Shown piece after piece: positions 15,931 to 23,736 of a stretch of DNA of 25,804 bases. Origin of the DNA: JANXPZ01 sp033853925 (GTDB lineage Bacteria > Eisenbacteria > RBG-16-71-46). The position numbers and the translations under genes were made by a program. The number at the start of each line of letters is the position of its first letter. The first letter of the stretch is position 1. The stretch spans positions 1 through 25,804 of the forward strand of contig JAWOLC010000080.1 of the NCBI GenBank assembly GCA_033853925.1, written 5' to 3'. The notes under the pieces were generated by a model. It did no database searches. It was not told the DNA's origin and saw only the letters and a list, made by a program, of their open reading frames with translations.

Positions 15931-17082
15931 ATGATCTACCTCGACCACAACGCCTCGACGCCCGTTCGGCCCGAGGTGCTCGAGGCCATGCGCGCGGCGC
16001 TCGCGGAGTTGCCCGGCAACCCCTCGAGCCTGCATCGGGAGGGCCAGCGGGCCCGGGCGGCGATCGAGCGCGCCCGCGAGCAGGTGGCCGCCCTCGTCCA
16101 CGCGCGGCCCGACGAGGTCGTGTTCACGAGCGGCGGCACCGAGGGAGACCATGCGGGGCTGATCGGCGCGGCGTGGGCGCTCGAGCCGCAGGGGCGGCGC
16201 GTCGCGATCTCGGCGATCGAGCACCACGCGGTGCACGGAGCGGCCCAGGTGCTCGCGCGCTCGGGGTTCGCCGTGACCCACCTGCCGGTGGACGCCGACG
16301 GGAGGGTCGAGCCGCTGGCGCTCGAGCAGATCGGGCCCGGCGCCACGGTCGTGGCGGTGATGCTCGCCAACAACGAGACCGGCGTGATCCAGCCGCTCGC
16401 CGACATCGTCGAGCGAGCCGGCGCCTGGGGAATGCGCGTGCTCTGCGACGCCGTGCAGGCGGCGGGCAAGATCCCCGTGGACATGGCGGCGCTGGGCGTG
16501 GACTACCTCGTCGTCTCGGGCCACAAGTTCGGCGGGCCGAAGGGCGCGGGGGCGCTGATCGTGCGCCGCGGCGCGCCCTTCGAGCCCCTCTTCCGCGGCA
16601 GCGGCCACGAGCGCGGGCGGCGCGGCGGCACGGAGAACGTGCCCGGCATCGTCGGCCTGGGGGCGGCCGCGGAGTGCGCGGCTCGCGAGCAGGAGGGCGA
16701 GGCCGCGCGGCTGGCGGCGCTGCGCCTGCGCCTCGAGGTCGGGCTCCGCGAGCGCGTGCCCGATCTGGTGATCCACGGAGAGGACTCGCCGCGGCTCCCC
16801 AACACCGTGAACGCCTCGTTCCCCGGCGCGCGCAGCGACCACCTGCTCCTGGCCCTGGACGCCCGCGGCGTGGCGGTCTCGGCCGGGGCCGCGTGCGCGA
16901 GCGGCTCGGTCGAGCCCTCGCCCGTGCTGGCGGCGATGGGCGTGCCCCGCCACCTGGCGATCTCGGCCCTGCGCTTCTCGCTCGGGCGGACGACCACCGA
17001 GCGGGACATCGAGCAGGCGCTGGCGGCGACGGCGGAGGCCGTGCGGGCCGCGCGGACGCCGGGGGCGGAGGCCCGCGCGTGA
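15931..17082 (+). CDS. Cysteine desulfurase (NifS/IscS family)
   Basis: A 383-residue PLP enzyme that takes sulfur from cysteine as a persulfide and passes it to acceptors. The start MIYLDHNASTPVRPEVLEAM is classic. Other marks are TSGGTEGDH (66-74), H98-H99 in EHHAV, NNETG (147-151), D173 and Q176 in CDAVQAAGK, the Schiff-base lysine K199 in SGHKFGGPKG, HERGRRGGTENV, and the active-site C322 in GAACASGSVEPS. The short 'CASGS' loop is that of group I (NifS/IscS) enzymes. I start at the ATG of MIYLD; an in-frame ATG 36 bases earlier adds non-conserved residues and overlaps the possible promoter. The stop overlaps the GTG of mnmA, so this enzyme is probably the sulfur donor for tRNA thiolation. 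Confidence 0.92.
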   Translation: MIYLDHNASTPVRPEVLEAMRAALAELPGNPSSLHREGQRARAAIERAREQVAALVHARPDEVVFTSGGTEGDHAGLIGAAWALEPQGRRVAISAIEHHAVHGAAQVLARSGFAVTHLPVDADGRVEPLALEQIGPGATVVAVMLANNETGVIQPLADIVERAGAWGMRVLCDAVQAAGKIPVDMAALGVDYLVVSGHKFGGPKGAGALIVRRGAPFEPLFRGSGHERGRRGGTENVPGIVGLGAAAECAAREQEGEAARLAALRLRLEVGLRERVPDLVIHGEDSPRLPNTVNASFPGARSDHLLLALDARGVAVSAGAACASGSVEPSPVLAAMGVPRHLAISALRFSLGRTTTERDIEQALAATAEAVRAARTPGAEARA

Positions 17083-18221
17083 GCGAGCGCCTCGCCGTGC
17101 TCGCGGCCATGAGCGGCGGCGTGGACTCGGGAGTCGCCGCGGCCCTGCTCGCCGAGCAGGGCCACGACGTGACCGGGGTCACGCTCAAGCTCTGGTGCTA
17201 CGGGCGCACGGCGGCGAGCGCCCGCGCCTGCTGCACCCTGGAGGCCATCGACGAGGCGCGGGCCGTGGCCCGGCGCATGGGGTTCCCGCATTTCGTGGTG
17301 GACGCGGAGGAGGCGTTCCGGGCCCGCGTCGTGCAGCCCTTCCTGGACGAGTACGTGGCCGGACGCACGCCCTACCCGTGCGCACTCTGCAACCGGCACC
17401 TCAAGTTCGGGGACCTGGCGGCGCGCCTGGAGCTGATCGGCGCGGCACGCCTCGCCACCGGCCATTACGCCCGCGTGGAGCCGGCCGCCGAGGGAGGCGC
17501 CGCGCTCCTCGCGGCGGCGGACCGCGCCAAGGATCAGTCCTACGCGCTCGCCCTGGTGCCGCGGGCGGTCCTGCCCCGAGTGCTCTTCCCGCTCGGAGGG
17601 CTGAGCAAGGCCGAGGTGCGCGAGCACGGGCGACGCCTGGGCCTCGCCCTCTGGGATCGGCCCGAGAGCCAGGATCTCTGCTTCGTCCCCGACGGCGACT
17701 ACGCGGGCACGATGAGCGAGCGGCTGGGCGAGACGCGCGGCCGGGCGCCGGGTCCGCTCGAGGACGCCGGCGGCCGCCGCCTCGGCACCCATCGAGGCAT
17801 CGTCCACTACACGGTCGGCCAGCGCCGCGGCCTGGGCCTCGCCGCGCGCGAGCCGCTCTACGTGCTGCGCCTCGACGCCGCGCGGAACGCGGTGGTCGTG
17901 GGCCCACGAGCGGCGCTGGAGGCGACCGGGCTGGAGACCGGGCCGGTCAACTGGCTGGTGGCGGCGCCGCCCGCGGACGGCACGCCCGCGCGGGTCAAGA
18001 TCCGCTACAACCACCCGGGGGCGAGCGCCACGCTCCACCCGGGGGCCGACGGCTCGTGCGAGGTGCGCTTCGCCGCCCCGCAGGCGGCGGTGGCTCCGGG
18101 GCAGCTCGCGGTCTTCTACGCGGGCGAGCGCGTGCTGGGCGGGGGCGCGATCGCTCGGCCGCTGGCGCCGGCGGCGGGCGCCCGCGCCCTGGCCGCGGCT
18201 CGGGCCGAAGCCGGGCGATGA
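17079..18221 (+). CDS. mnmA: tRNA-uridine 2-sulfurtransferase MnmA
   Basis: A 380-residue enzyme that activates U34 of Lys, Glu and Gln tRNAs with ATP and inserts sulfur to give 2-thiouridine. The PP-loop SGGVDS is at 12-17. The catalytic cysteines are C104 in YPCALCNRHLKF and C201 in ESQDLCFVPDGDY; their spacing of 97 equals that of C102 and C199 in E. coli MnmA. TGHYAR (128-133), KDQSY and VGQRRGLGL also match. An extra C101 gives a CxxC, and ACC (50-52) is another cysteine cluster seen in some members. GTG at 17079 overlaps the desulfurase stop (GTGA); an ATG at 17110 just before SGGVDS would remove the first strand of the PP-loop domain. The methyltransferase start overlaps its stop by ATGA. 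Confidence 0.95.
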   Translation: MSERLAVLAAMSGGVDSGVAAALLAEQGHDVTGVTLKLWCYGRTAASARACCTLEAIDEARAVARRMGFPHFVVDAEEAFRARVVQPFLDEYVAGRTPYPCALCNRHLKFGDLAARLELIGAARLATGHYARVEPAAEGGAALLAAADRAKDQSYALALVPRAVLPRVLFPLGGLSKAEVREHGRRLGLALWDRPESQDLCFVPDGDYAGTMSERLGETRGRAPGPLEDAGGRRLGTHRGIVHYTVGQRRGLGLAAREPLYVLRLDAARNAVVVGPRAALEATGLETGPVNWLVAAPPADGTPARVKIRYNHPGASATLHPGADGSCEVRFAAPQAAVAPGQLAVFYAGERVLGGGAIARPLAPAAGARALAAARAEAGR

Positions 18222-19138
18222 CGGATCCCGGGCCGCTGGCCGTGCGGACGCTGGATCGCTGCGCCGCCTGCGGCAGCGACCGGCTTCAGCCCCTGCCGCT
18301 CCGCTACGAGTACCGCGGCAGCTTCCCGCTCGTCGAGTGCGGCGACTGCGGGCTGCGCTTCCTGCGCGTCCAGCCGGCGGGCGCGGCGCTCGCCGAGCTG
18401 TACGCGGCGCCCTACTTCGAGCGCGACTTCCGCTGCGGGCGCAGCGCCGCCGCCTACGCGAGCGAGGAGGCCTTCCGCGCCGAGAACGAGGATCTGCTCG
18501 ACGCCTTCGAGCGGCTCGGCCCCCGCGGGAGCCTGCTCGAGGTGGGGAGCGCGGGCGGCTGGCTGCTCGAGCGCGCGCGGCTTCGCGGCTGGCGGGTGCA
18601 GGGCGTCGAGCTGTCGGGCGCGGCCGTGGCGCTCGCCCGCGCGCGCGGCCTCACGGTCTTCGAGGGAGACCTGCCGGCGGCGAACCTGCCGGCGGAGTCG
18701 TTCGACCTGGTCTACATGGGCGACGTGCTCGAGCACGTGCCCGACTGCCGGGCGGTGCTGGCCGAGGCGGCGCGCGTGCTGAAGAGCGGCGGGCACCTCT
18801 ACCTGCGCGGGCCGCTGACCACGAACTCCCTGGCGCGCCGCCTCGCCCTGAGCGCCTACGGGCTGCTCGGGCGGACGATCGTCCTGCGCGAGCCGCCGTA
18901 CCATCTGTGGGAGTTCACCCCGGGGCCTCTCGAGCACCTCTTCGAGGCGGCCGACCTGGACGTGGTCGAGGAGCGGCAGAGCAAGATCCCCCCCGGCCGG
19001 GCGCACGGCGAGAAGTCGCCTCTCCAGCGCTCGGCCATGGCGGTGCTCGACGCCCTCAACCTGCCCCTGACGCGCTGGCTCAACGTCGCCGGCGACCGCG
19101 TGGTCATGGTGGGAAGGAAGCGGGCCCCGGACTCCTGA
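18218..19138 (+). CDS. Class I SAM-dependent methyltransferase with N-terminal zinc ribbon
   Basis: A 306-residue protein. Residues 15-44 hold two CxxC pairs (C15-x-x-C18 and C41-x-x-C44) that probably bind zinc. A Rossmann methyltransferase domain follows, with motif I LLEVGSAGGWLL (107-117), the acidic end of strand 2 at VELSG near 130 and the motif YMGDVLEHVPD near 166-176. GGHLYLRGP follows strand 5. This plan, zinc ribbon then Methyltransf_11/23-like domain, is frequent in genes for surface glycans and also in uncharacterised small-molecule methylases. The ATGA overlap with mnmA places it in the thiolation operon, but no known tRNA methyltransferase signature is visible, so its substrate is unknown. 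It may be linked only by position. Confidence 0.85.
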   Translation: MTDPGPLAVRTLDRCAACGSDRLQPLPLRYEYRGSFPLVECGDCGLRFLRVQPAGAALAELYAAPYFERDFRCGRSAAAYASEEAFRAENEDLLDAFERLGPRGSLLEVGSAGGWLLERARLRGWRVQGVELSGAAVALARARGLTVFEGDLPAANLPAESFDLVYMGDVLEHVPDCRAVLAEAARVLKSGGHLYLRGPLTTNSLARRLALSAYGLLGRTIVLREPPYHLWEFTPGPLEHLFEAADLDVVEERQSKIPPGRAHGEKSPLQRSAMAVLDALNLPLTRWLNVAGDRVVMVGRKRAPDS

Positions 19139-19393
19139 GGCCCCTGCGCCCAGAGACTTGCGGGCTCGGGCTCCTCTCGGCTCCGGCTCCTCTCCTGTCC
19201 CGCCGTGGCTCCGGGCCGCCACCCGTGTCGCCGCGCCGCGGCGCCGCCGGAACACCCCAAGTTCGTCGTTGACAGCCCCTGGACGCGAGGCGAACATCGA
19301 TGTGTCCGCCCCCAGACCGGGCCCATTTTCCGGCGGACGTCTCCGCGGCCCGGGACCATCCCTCGCCGCCGACGCCGCCCCAACAGGTGAGCC
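19139..19393 (+). other. Intergenic gap with a candidate -35 element
   Basis: 255 bases between the methyltransferase and the dockerin-like gene. No terminator hairpin is obvious. A perfect TTGACA (19269-19274) is followed after 17 bases by GAACAT (19292-19297), a weak -10, which would give a leader of about 90 bases. A ten-base direct repeat, GGCTCCTCTC, occurs twice near 19168-19196. No gene is supported on either strand. Confidence 0.35.
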
Positions 19394-21640
19394 ATGCGAT
19401 ATCTCCTGCGCATCGTCCTGTTCGCCCTGGCCCTGGCGCTCATCGGGCTCGCGGTGACGCCCACCGCATCGCCGGCGCAGGCCGGGAGCCCCTGCGACCC
19501 ACAGCGCTCCGTTCCCTACGCGTGGCACCTGAGGCCCATCGCGCCGAGTCCGGGCGACAGCGTCACGCTGGTCTTCGGCTCGTGCAGCGAGTGCGTGCAG
19601 CTCGTGGGCTACGAGTGGCCCACCTCGGGTCCGCTCGTGCTCGACGCGCGCATGCCCGAGATGTGCCCCCTGACCCTCGTCTGCACGCCGGACTCCCTGG
19701 AGGTGCCCCTCGGCGCGCTGGCCGCCGGCCACTTCACCCTGCGGGTCGAGGTGCGAGCCGTCGTGGTCGCGAACGACTCCACCCTCTGCACGATCACGCG
19801 CCTGGACTCGCTCTCCTTCACGATCGGGGGGCCTCCGCCTCCACCACCGCCGCCGCCGGGCGATTCGCTGCTCCCGTTCGTGAACCGGATCGTCATCGGC
19901 ACGCCGCCGTGCAACCTGTGCGCGCCCGTCGTCTGCCCGAACCAGCCCATTCACCTCGCCCTCTCGGGTGCGTTCCCGAACGGCTGCTACAGCTTCGACA
20001 AGCTCGAGCTGCTCCCGTCCATGATCGTGGGGCCGCGGGTCGAGCCGCCGATCGTGCGCCTGACGATGACCTGGAGAGCGTGCATGGTCTGCACGATGAA
20101 CGTGAAGCCCTGGTCGGCTGATACGCTGCTCCCGGCGCTGCCGCCCGGCATCTACGTGCTGCCGCTCCAGCTCAGGTTCGTGACGCTGGGCTGCGATTCG
20201 AGCCTCGCGGAGACCACCTACTTCGCCCACCGCTCCTTCAGCGTGCGCGACACGTGCTTCTCCCCGCCCGGCGAGCCGTGCGTCATGGCGGACTGGGTGC
20301 ATTCGGGTGCCGGCTGCGACGACTTCATCGAGCGCGGGGGCTCGGCCAAGGCCACCATGACGATCACCTCGGGCCTGCCCCTCGCCGGCCTGCAGGGGCG
20401 GATCTTCCTCTCGCCGCCCGGGCTGCTCGTGGGTGGGCTCGCGCCCGTGGGGCGCGCCCAGGGCATGCGCATTGCCTGGGAGCGCACCCTGGACGGCGCC
20501 AAGTTCCTGATGTTCGCGGAGAGCGGAGCCCCGATCGGCGGCGCGCGGGACTGCCTGTTTCCCCTGATGCGCTGCACGGAGCCCGTGCTGGACGTGACCC
20601 TCCTGCCCGACACGGACTCCGTTACGCTTCCGCCCGTGACGCACGTGAGGGTGAGCGATCTGCTCGGCGCGGACTCGCTGGGCAGGGCCGTTCCCCCTTG
20701 TCCGATCGCCACCCTCGAGATCATCGAGGCGCGTATCTGCGCGGGCGGGGACTGCGACATCAACCACGACGGCCTTCTCGACGTGCGCGACCTCGTGACC
20801 ATGGTCCACTGCATCCTCGACAGCGGTCCGTGCCCCGACACGTCCTCGGCGAGCTTCGACTGCAACGGCGACGGCCGGCTGAACGTGGATGACGTGCTCT
20901 GCTGCGCGCGCACGATCCTGCGCGGCGGCCAGCGCGACACCCTGCCCGGGAGGCCGGAGCCCGGCGTCGCGGTGCAGGTGGGCGAGGCCGCCTGGGGAGC
21001 GCGCGGCGTGGACCTGCCCGTGCGGCTCGCGCGGGCCGACCGCGTCGGCGCGGCCCGGCTGGTCTTCTCCCTGCCGGCCGATCGCTACGACGTCGCGTCC
21101 GTGGATCTCGGCGCCCAGGCCAGCCGTTGGCTCGAGGTGCACGAGATGGTGGACGGGAAGCTGGTGCTGGGGTTGATCGGCTTCGGGCCGGAGACCGATG
21201 GTCCGACGGAGGTGGACCTGACGCTGCGCTTGGCGGTGCGCTCGGGCCAGCCGGCGGGTGGCGAGCTGGCGCTGGACGAGGCGCAGTTCGCGGGGCCCGA
21301 CGGAGCCACGCTGGACGTGCCGGCGAATCCCACCGGCGCCACGCTGCCGGGCGCCGGCAAGCTCGCGCTCTCGGCGGCGCGGCCCAACCCGTTCGCCGGC
21401 GAGACGCGCTTCGCCCTGAACCTGGACCGGGGGGCGGCGGTGGACGTGGCGATCTACGACCTGAGCGGCCGGCGCGTGGTCACGCTGCTCCACGGGGCGC
21501 TGGGCGCGGGGCCGCACGAGTTCGCCTGGAGCGGCTCGCGGGCCGACGGCTCGCGGGCCGGCGCCGGCGTCTACTTCGTGCAGGCGCGCGTGGGCGCGCA
21601 GAAGCTCGCGCGCAAGGTGGTGTTCCTGAGCGGACGCTGA
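19394..21640 (+). CDS. Secreted multidomain protein with dockerin-like and FlgD-Ig sorting domains
   Basis: A 748-residue exported protein. A signal peptide covers residues 1-32 (ending SPAQA). Two Cys-rich beta-type regions follow (about 35-145 and 160-295), joined by nine prolines in GGPPPPPPPPPGD. A third beta region spans about 300-445. A dockerin-like module at 454-509 has two calcium loops: D455-I-N-H-D-G-L-L-D and D489-C-N-G-D-G-R-L-N. Another region at about 525-645 is compatible with a cohesin-like fold. The C-terminal ~90 residues (SAARPNPFAGETRFAL, YDLSGRRVVTLL, DGSRAGAGVYFVQ) are the FlgD-Ig-like domain that acts in type IX-type sorting in related phyla. It is thus likely surface-attached or secreted; its target is unknown. 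AGGTGA five bases before ATG is a modest ribosome site. It appears to be a single-gene unit with a terminator-like hairpin. Confidence 0.85.
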   Translation: MRYLLRIVLFALALALIGLAVTPTASPAQAGSPCDPQRSVPYAWHLRPIAPSPGDSVTLVFGSCSECVQLVGYEWPTSGPLVLDARMPEMCPLTLVCTPDSLEVPLGALAAGHFTLRVEVRAVVVANDSTLCTITRLDSLSFTIGGPPPPPPPPPGDSLLPFVNRIVIGTPPCNLCAPVVCPNQPIHLALSGAFPNGCYSFDKLELLPSMIVGPRVEPPIVRLTMTWRACMVCTMNVKPWSADTLLPALPPGIYVLPLQLRFVTLGCDSSLAETTYFAHRSFSVRDTCFSPPGEPCVMADWVHSGAGCDDFIERGGSAKATMTITSGLPLAGLQGRIFLSPPGLLVGGLAPVGRAQGMRIAWERTLDGAKFLMFAESGAPIGGARDCLFPLMRCTEPVLDVTLLPDTDSVTLPPVTHVRVSDLLGADSLGRAVPPCPIATLEIIEARICAGGDCDINHDGLLDVRDLVTMVHCILDSGPCPDTSSASFDCNGDGRLNVDDVLCCARTILRGGQRDTLPGRPEPGVAVQVGEAAWGARGVDLPVRLARADRVGAARLVFSLPADRYDVASVDLGAQASRWLEVHEMVDGKLVLGLIGFGPETDGPTEVDLTLRLAVRSGQPAGGELALDEAQFAGPDGATLDVPANPTGATLPGAGKLALSAARPNPFAGETRFALNLDRGAAVDVAIYDLSGRRVVTLLHGALGAGPHEFAWSGSRADGSRAGAGVYFVQARVGAQKLARKVVFLSGR

Positions 21641-21660
21641 GCCGCCGCGGGCGCTCGCGA

Positions 21661-21692
21661 GACGGCGGGAGGGCAGCAGCCCTCCCGCCGTC
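21661..21692 (+). terminator. 13-bp GC hairpin after the dockerin-like gene
   Basis: A perfect 13-bp stem (21661-21673 with 21680-21692) around CAGCAG, 20 bases after the stop codon. The following bases, CTCGTC, contain no U-run. Confidence 0.6.
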
Positions 21693-21828
21693 CTCGTCGG
21701 ACGCCGCGCCCCCGATCGCGGGCCGGCGCGGGCGGGGCCGGAGGGTGAGCGCACTGGGCCTCTGCTCGCCCTCGGCTCCCGGCTGCGCCGCCCCTCGCGA
21801 TACCCGAGGAGGCCGCCCAGAACGCGGT

Positions 21829-21857
21829 TTGACACTCCCCGATCCGCTCCCTAGCCT
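21829..21857 (+). promoter_or_regulatory. Sigma-70-type promoter of the ABC exporter operon
   Basis: A perfect TTGACA (21829-21834), exactly 17 bases of spacer, then TAGCCT (21852-21857). The ATG at 21869 is 11 bases after the -10, and no Shine-Dalgarno site is present. Transcription should therefore start only about four or five bases before the start codon. This is the best promoter in the window. Confidence 0.6.
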
Positions 21858-21868
21858 CGGTCGCTCCG

Positions 21869-22918
21869 ATGTCTCCCGCCGATGCCTCGCCTGCGCCCGC
21901 CGTGGATGCCCGCGGGCTCGCCCGCAGCTTCCGTGCCTCGCGGGGCGGGGGCGAGGTGCACGCGCTCGCCGGCGTGGACGTGCGCATCGAGGGCGGCGAG
22001 ATCTTCGGCCTGCTGGGCCCCAACGGCGCGGGCAAGACCACCCTGATCAAGATCCTCACCACGCTCCTCTACCCGAGCGCGGGGACGGCGCGGGTGGCGG
22101 GCTTCGACGTGATCCGCGAGCCCAACGAGGTGCGCAAGCGGATCGGCCTCGTCTCGGGCGGGGAGTCGAGCGGCTACGGCATCCTCACCGTGCGCGAGTG
22201 CCTGTGGATGTTCTCCCAGTTCTACGGCGTGCCGGGGCGCGTGGCCTGGCCGCGGGTCGACGCGCTGATCGAGGTGGTGGGGCTCGCCGACCAGGCCCAC
22301 GTCCGCATCAACCGGCTCTCGACCGGGCTCCGGCAGCGCATGAACTTCGCCCGCGGCTTCGTGAGCGACCCCGAGGTGGTGTTCCTCGACGAGCCGACGC
22401 TGGGCATGGACGTCAACGCCGCCCGCGCCCTGCGCGGCTTCATCGCCCGCTGGGTGCGCGAGCGGCCGGGCCGCACCGTGCTGCTCACCACCCACTACAT
22501 GCACGAGGCCGAGGAGCTGTGCGACCGCATCGCCATCATCGACCGCGGCGCGTTGCTCGCCTGCGACAGCCTGCCCGGGCTCCGGCGCCGGGTGGAGGGC
22601 GGGCAGCACGTCGAGCTGGAGCTGCGGGTGCCGGCGGGCGCGACCCCGGCGCTCCCCTCGCTGGGCGACGGGCCGCTGAGCTGGGGCGCCCCCCACCCCG
22701 AGCGCGGCACCCGCACGCTCAAGTTCCGGCTCGCCGCGGGGACGCCGCTGGTCGAGGTGCTGCGCGAGCTGGAGGGCGGGGGGACGCGGATCGAGGGCAT
22801 CGCCACCCGCGAGACCTCGCTCGAGGACGTGTTCGTCGCCCTGGTGGGGCGCGGCATCGAGGAGGCCGACGCCGCCGAGGCCGCGGGCGTCCCGGCCGGC
22901 GAGGAGCGCGCCCCGTGA
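21869..22918 (+). CDS. ABC-2 type exporter, ATP-binding subunit
   Basis: A 349-residue cytoplasmic ATPase that powers the two permeases encoded after it. Walker A is GPNGAGKTT (50-58), the ABC signature LSTGLRQRMNFARG starts at 150, Walker B is VVFLDEPT with E175, and the switch His is H209 in TTHYMHEAEEL. In the Q-loop region the text is GLVSGGESSGYGILT, with no Gln where one is usual; this 'SGGE' form occurs in some ABC-2/DrrA-like exporters. Residues 240-330 form a C-terminal regulatory region as in DrrA-type proteins, followed by an Ala/Glu-rich tail. Exporters of this type move lipids, polysaccharides or drugs; the cargo is unknown. The stop overlaps the first permease start. Confidence 0.92.
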   Translation: MSPADASPAPAVDARGLARSFRASRGGGEVHALAGVDVRIEGGEIFGLLGPNGAGKTTLIKILTTLLYPSAGTARVAGFDVIREPNEVRKRIGLVSGGESSGYGILTVRECLWMFSQFYGVPGRVAWPRVDALIEVVGLADQAHVRINRLSTGLRQRMNFARGFVSDPEVVFLDEPTLGMDVNAARALRGFIARWVRERPGRTVLLTTHYMHEAEELCDRIAIIDRGALLACDSLPGLRRRVEGGQHVELELRVPAGATPALPSLGDGPLSWGAPHPERGTRTLKFRLAAGTPLVEVLRELEGGGTRIEGIATRETSLEDVFVALVGRGIEEADAAEAAGVPAGEERAP

Positions 22919-23736
22919 GCGCGGCCCGCGGGCTCGAGCTCCAGCTGCGCGCCGCGTGGGGGCGCGCCTACGTCCGCCTGGTCGGCGCCTTCCGCGAGCC
23001 GGCCTGGGTGGTGAGCGACGCCGTGCTCCCCAACCTCGGCATGGTGGCGTTCGTCATGCTCTACCGCGCCCTCGGGGCGCCGCGCTCGTTCGAGGCGCTG
23101 GCGGTGGTGGGCGGGCTGCTCGCCAGCTACTGGATCAACGTGCTGTGGGGGATGGGCGCCCAGTTCTACTGGGAGAAGCAGAGCGGCCAGCTCCAGCTCT
23201 ACTTCGCCGCCCCGTGCTCGCGGATGGCGATCCTCTCCGGCATGGCCCTGGGCGGCGTGGCCATGACCACCGCGCGCTCGGCGTTCGGGCTCTTCCTCGG
23301 CTTCGTCGTCCTCGGCGCGCGGGTCGAGCCCTTCAGCCTGCCGGCGCTGCTCGCGGTGTTCGCGCTCACCATGATCGCGCTCTACGCCCTCGGCATGGTG
23401 ATGGCCTCGCTCTTCCTGCTGTGGGGGCGCGAGGCCTGGCACATCAGCAACGCGGTCCAGGAGCCGGTCTACTTCCTCTCCGGCCTCTACTTCCCCCTCC
23501 GCACCCTGGGCGTGCTGGGCGCGGTGGCGGCGGGGGTGGTGCCGCTTGGGCTCGGCGTGGACGCGCTGCGCCAGGTGCTGCTCGGCGCCGGGGCGCGCGG
23601 GCTGCTGCCGCTGGGCGTCGAGGCGGCGATCCTGGCCGTGCTGGGCGCGGCGTTCCTCGCCCTCGCCCGCCTCGCGCTCGCCTACCTCGAGCGGCTCGCG
23701 AAGCGCGAGGGCCGGCTCACCCAGCGCTGGCAATGA
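22915..23736 (+). CDS. ABC-2 type exporter, permease subunit 1
   Basis: A 273-residue membrane protein with about six transmembrane segments (starting near residues 30, 60, 105, 140, 180 and 235). Between the second and third lies FYWEKQSGQLQLYFAAPCSR, matching the 'E...GTLE.L..AP' coupling region of ABC-2 permeases. FLSGLYFPLRTLG near 190 is another typical stretch. It begins with GTG at 22915, overlapping the ATPase stop by GTGA, and no other start with a ribosome site was found. The second permease overlaps its stop by ATGA. Together the two would form the heterodimeric membrane channel. Confidence 0.88.
   Translation: MSAARGLELQLRAAWGRAYVRLVGAFREPAWVVSDAVLPNLGMVAFVMLYRALGAPRSFEALAVVGGLLASYWINVLWGMGAQFYWEKQSGQLQLYFAAPCSRMAILSGMALGGVAMTTARSAFGLFLGFVVLGARVEPFSLPALLAVFALTMIALYALGMVMASLFLLWGREAWHISNAVQEPVYFLSGLYFPLRTLGVLGAVAAGVVPLGLGVDALRQVLLGAGARGLLPLGVEAAILAVLGAAFLALARLALAYLERLAKREGRLTQRWQ

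Noticed and set aside
18116..21835. 1239-residue minus-strand frame
   Set aside because: Crosses several genuine plus-strand genes with strong motifs; its composition is that of an antisense shadow.
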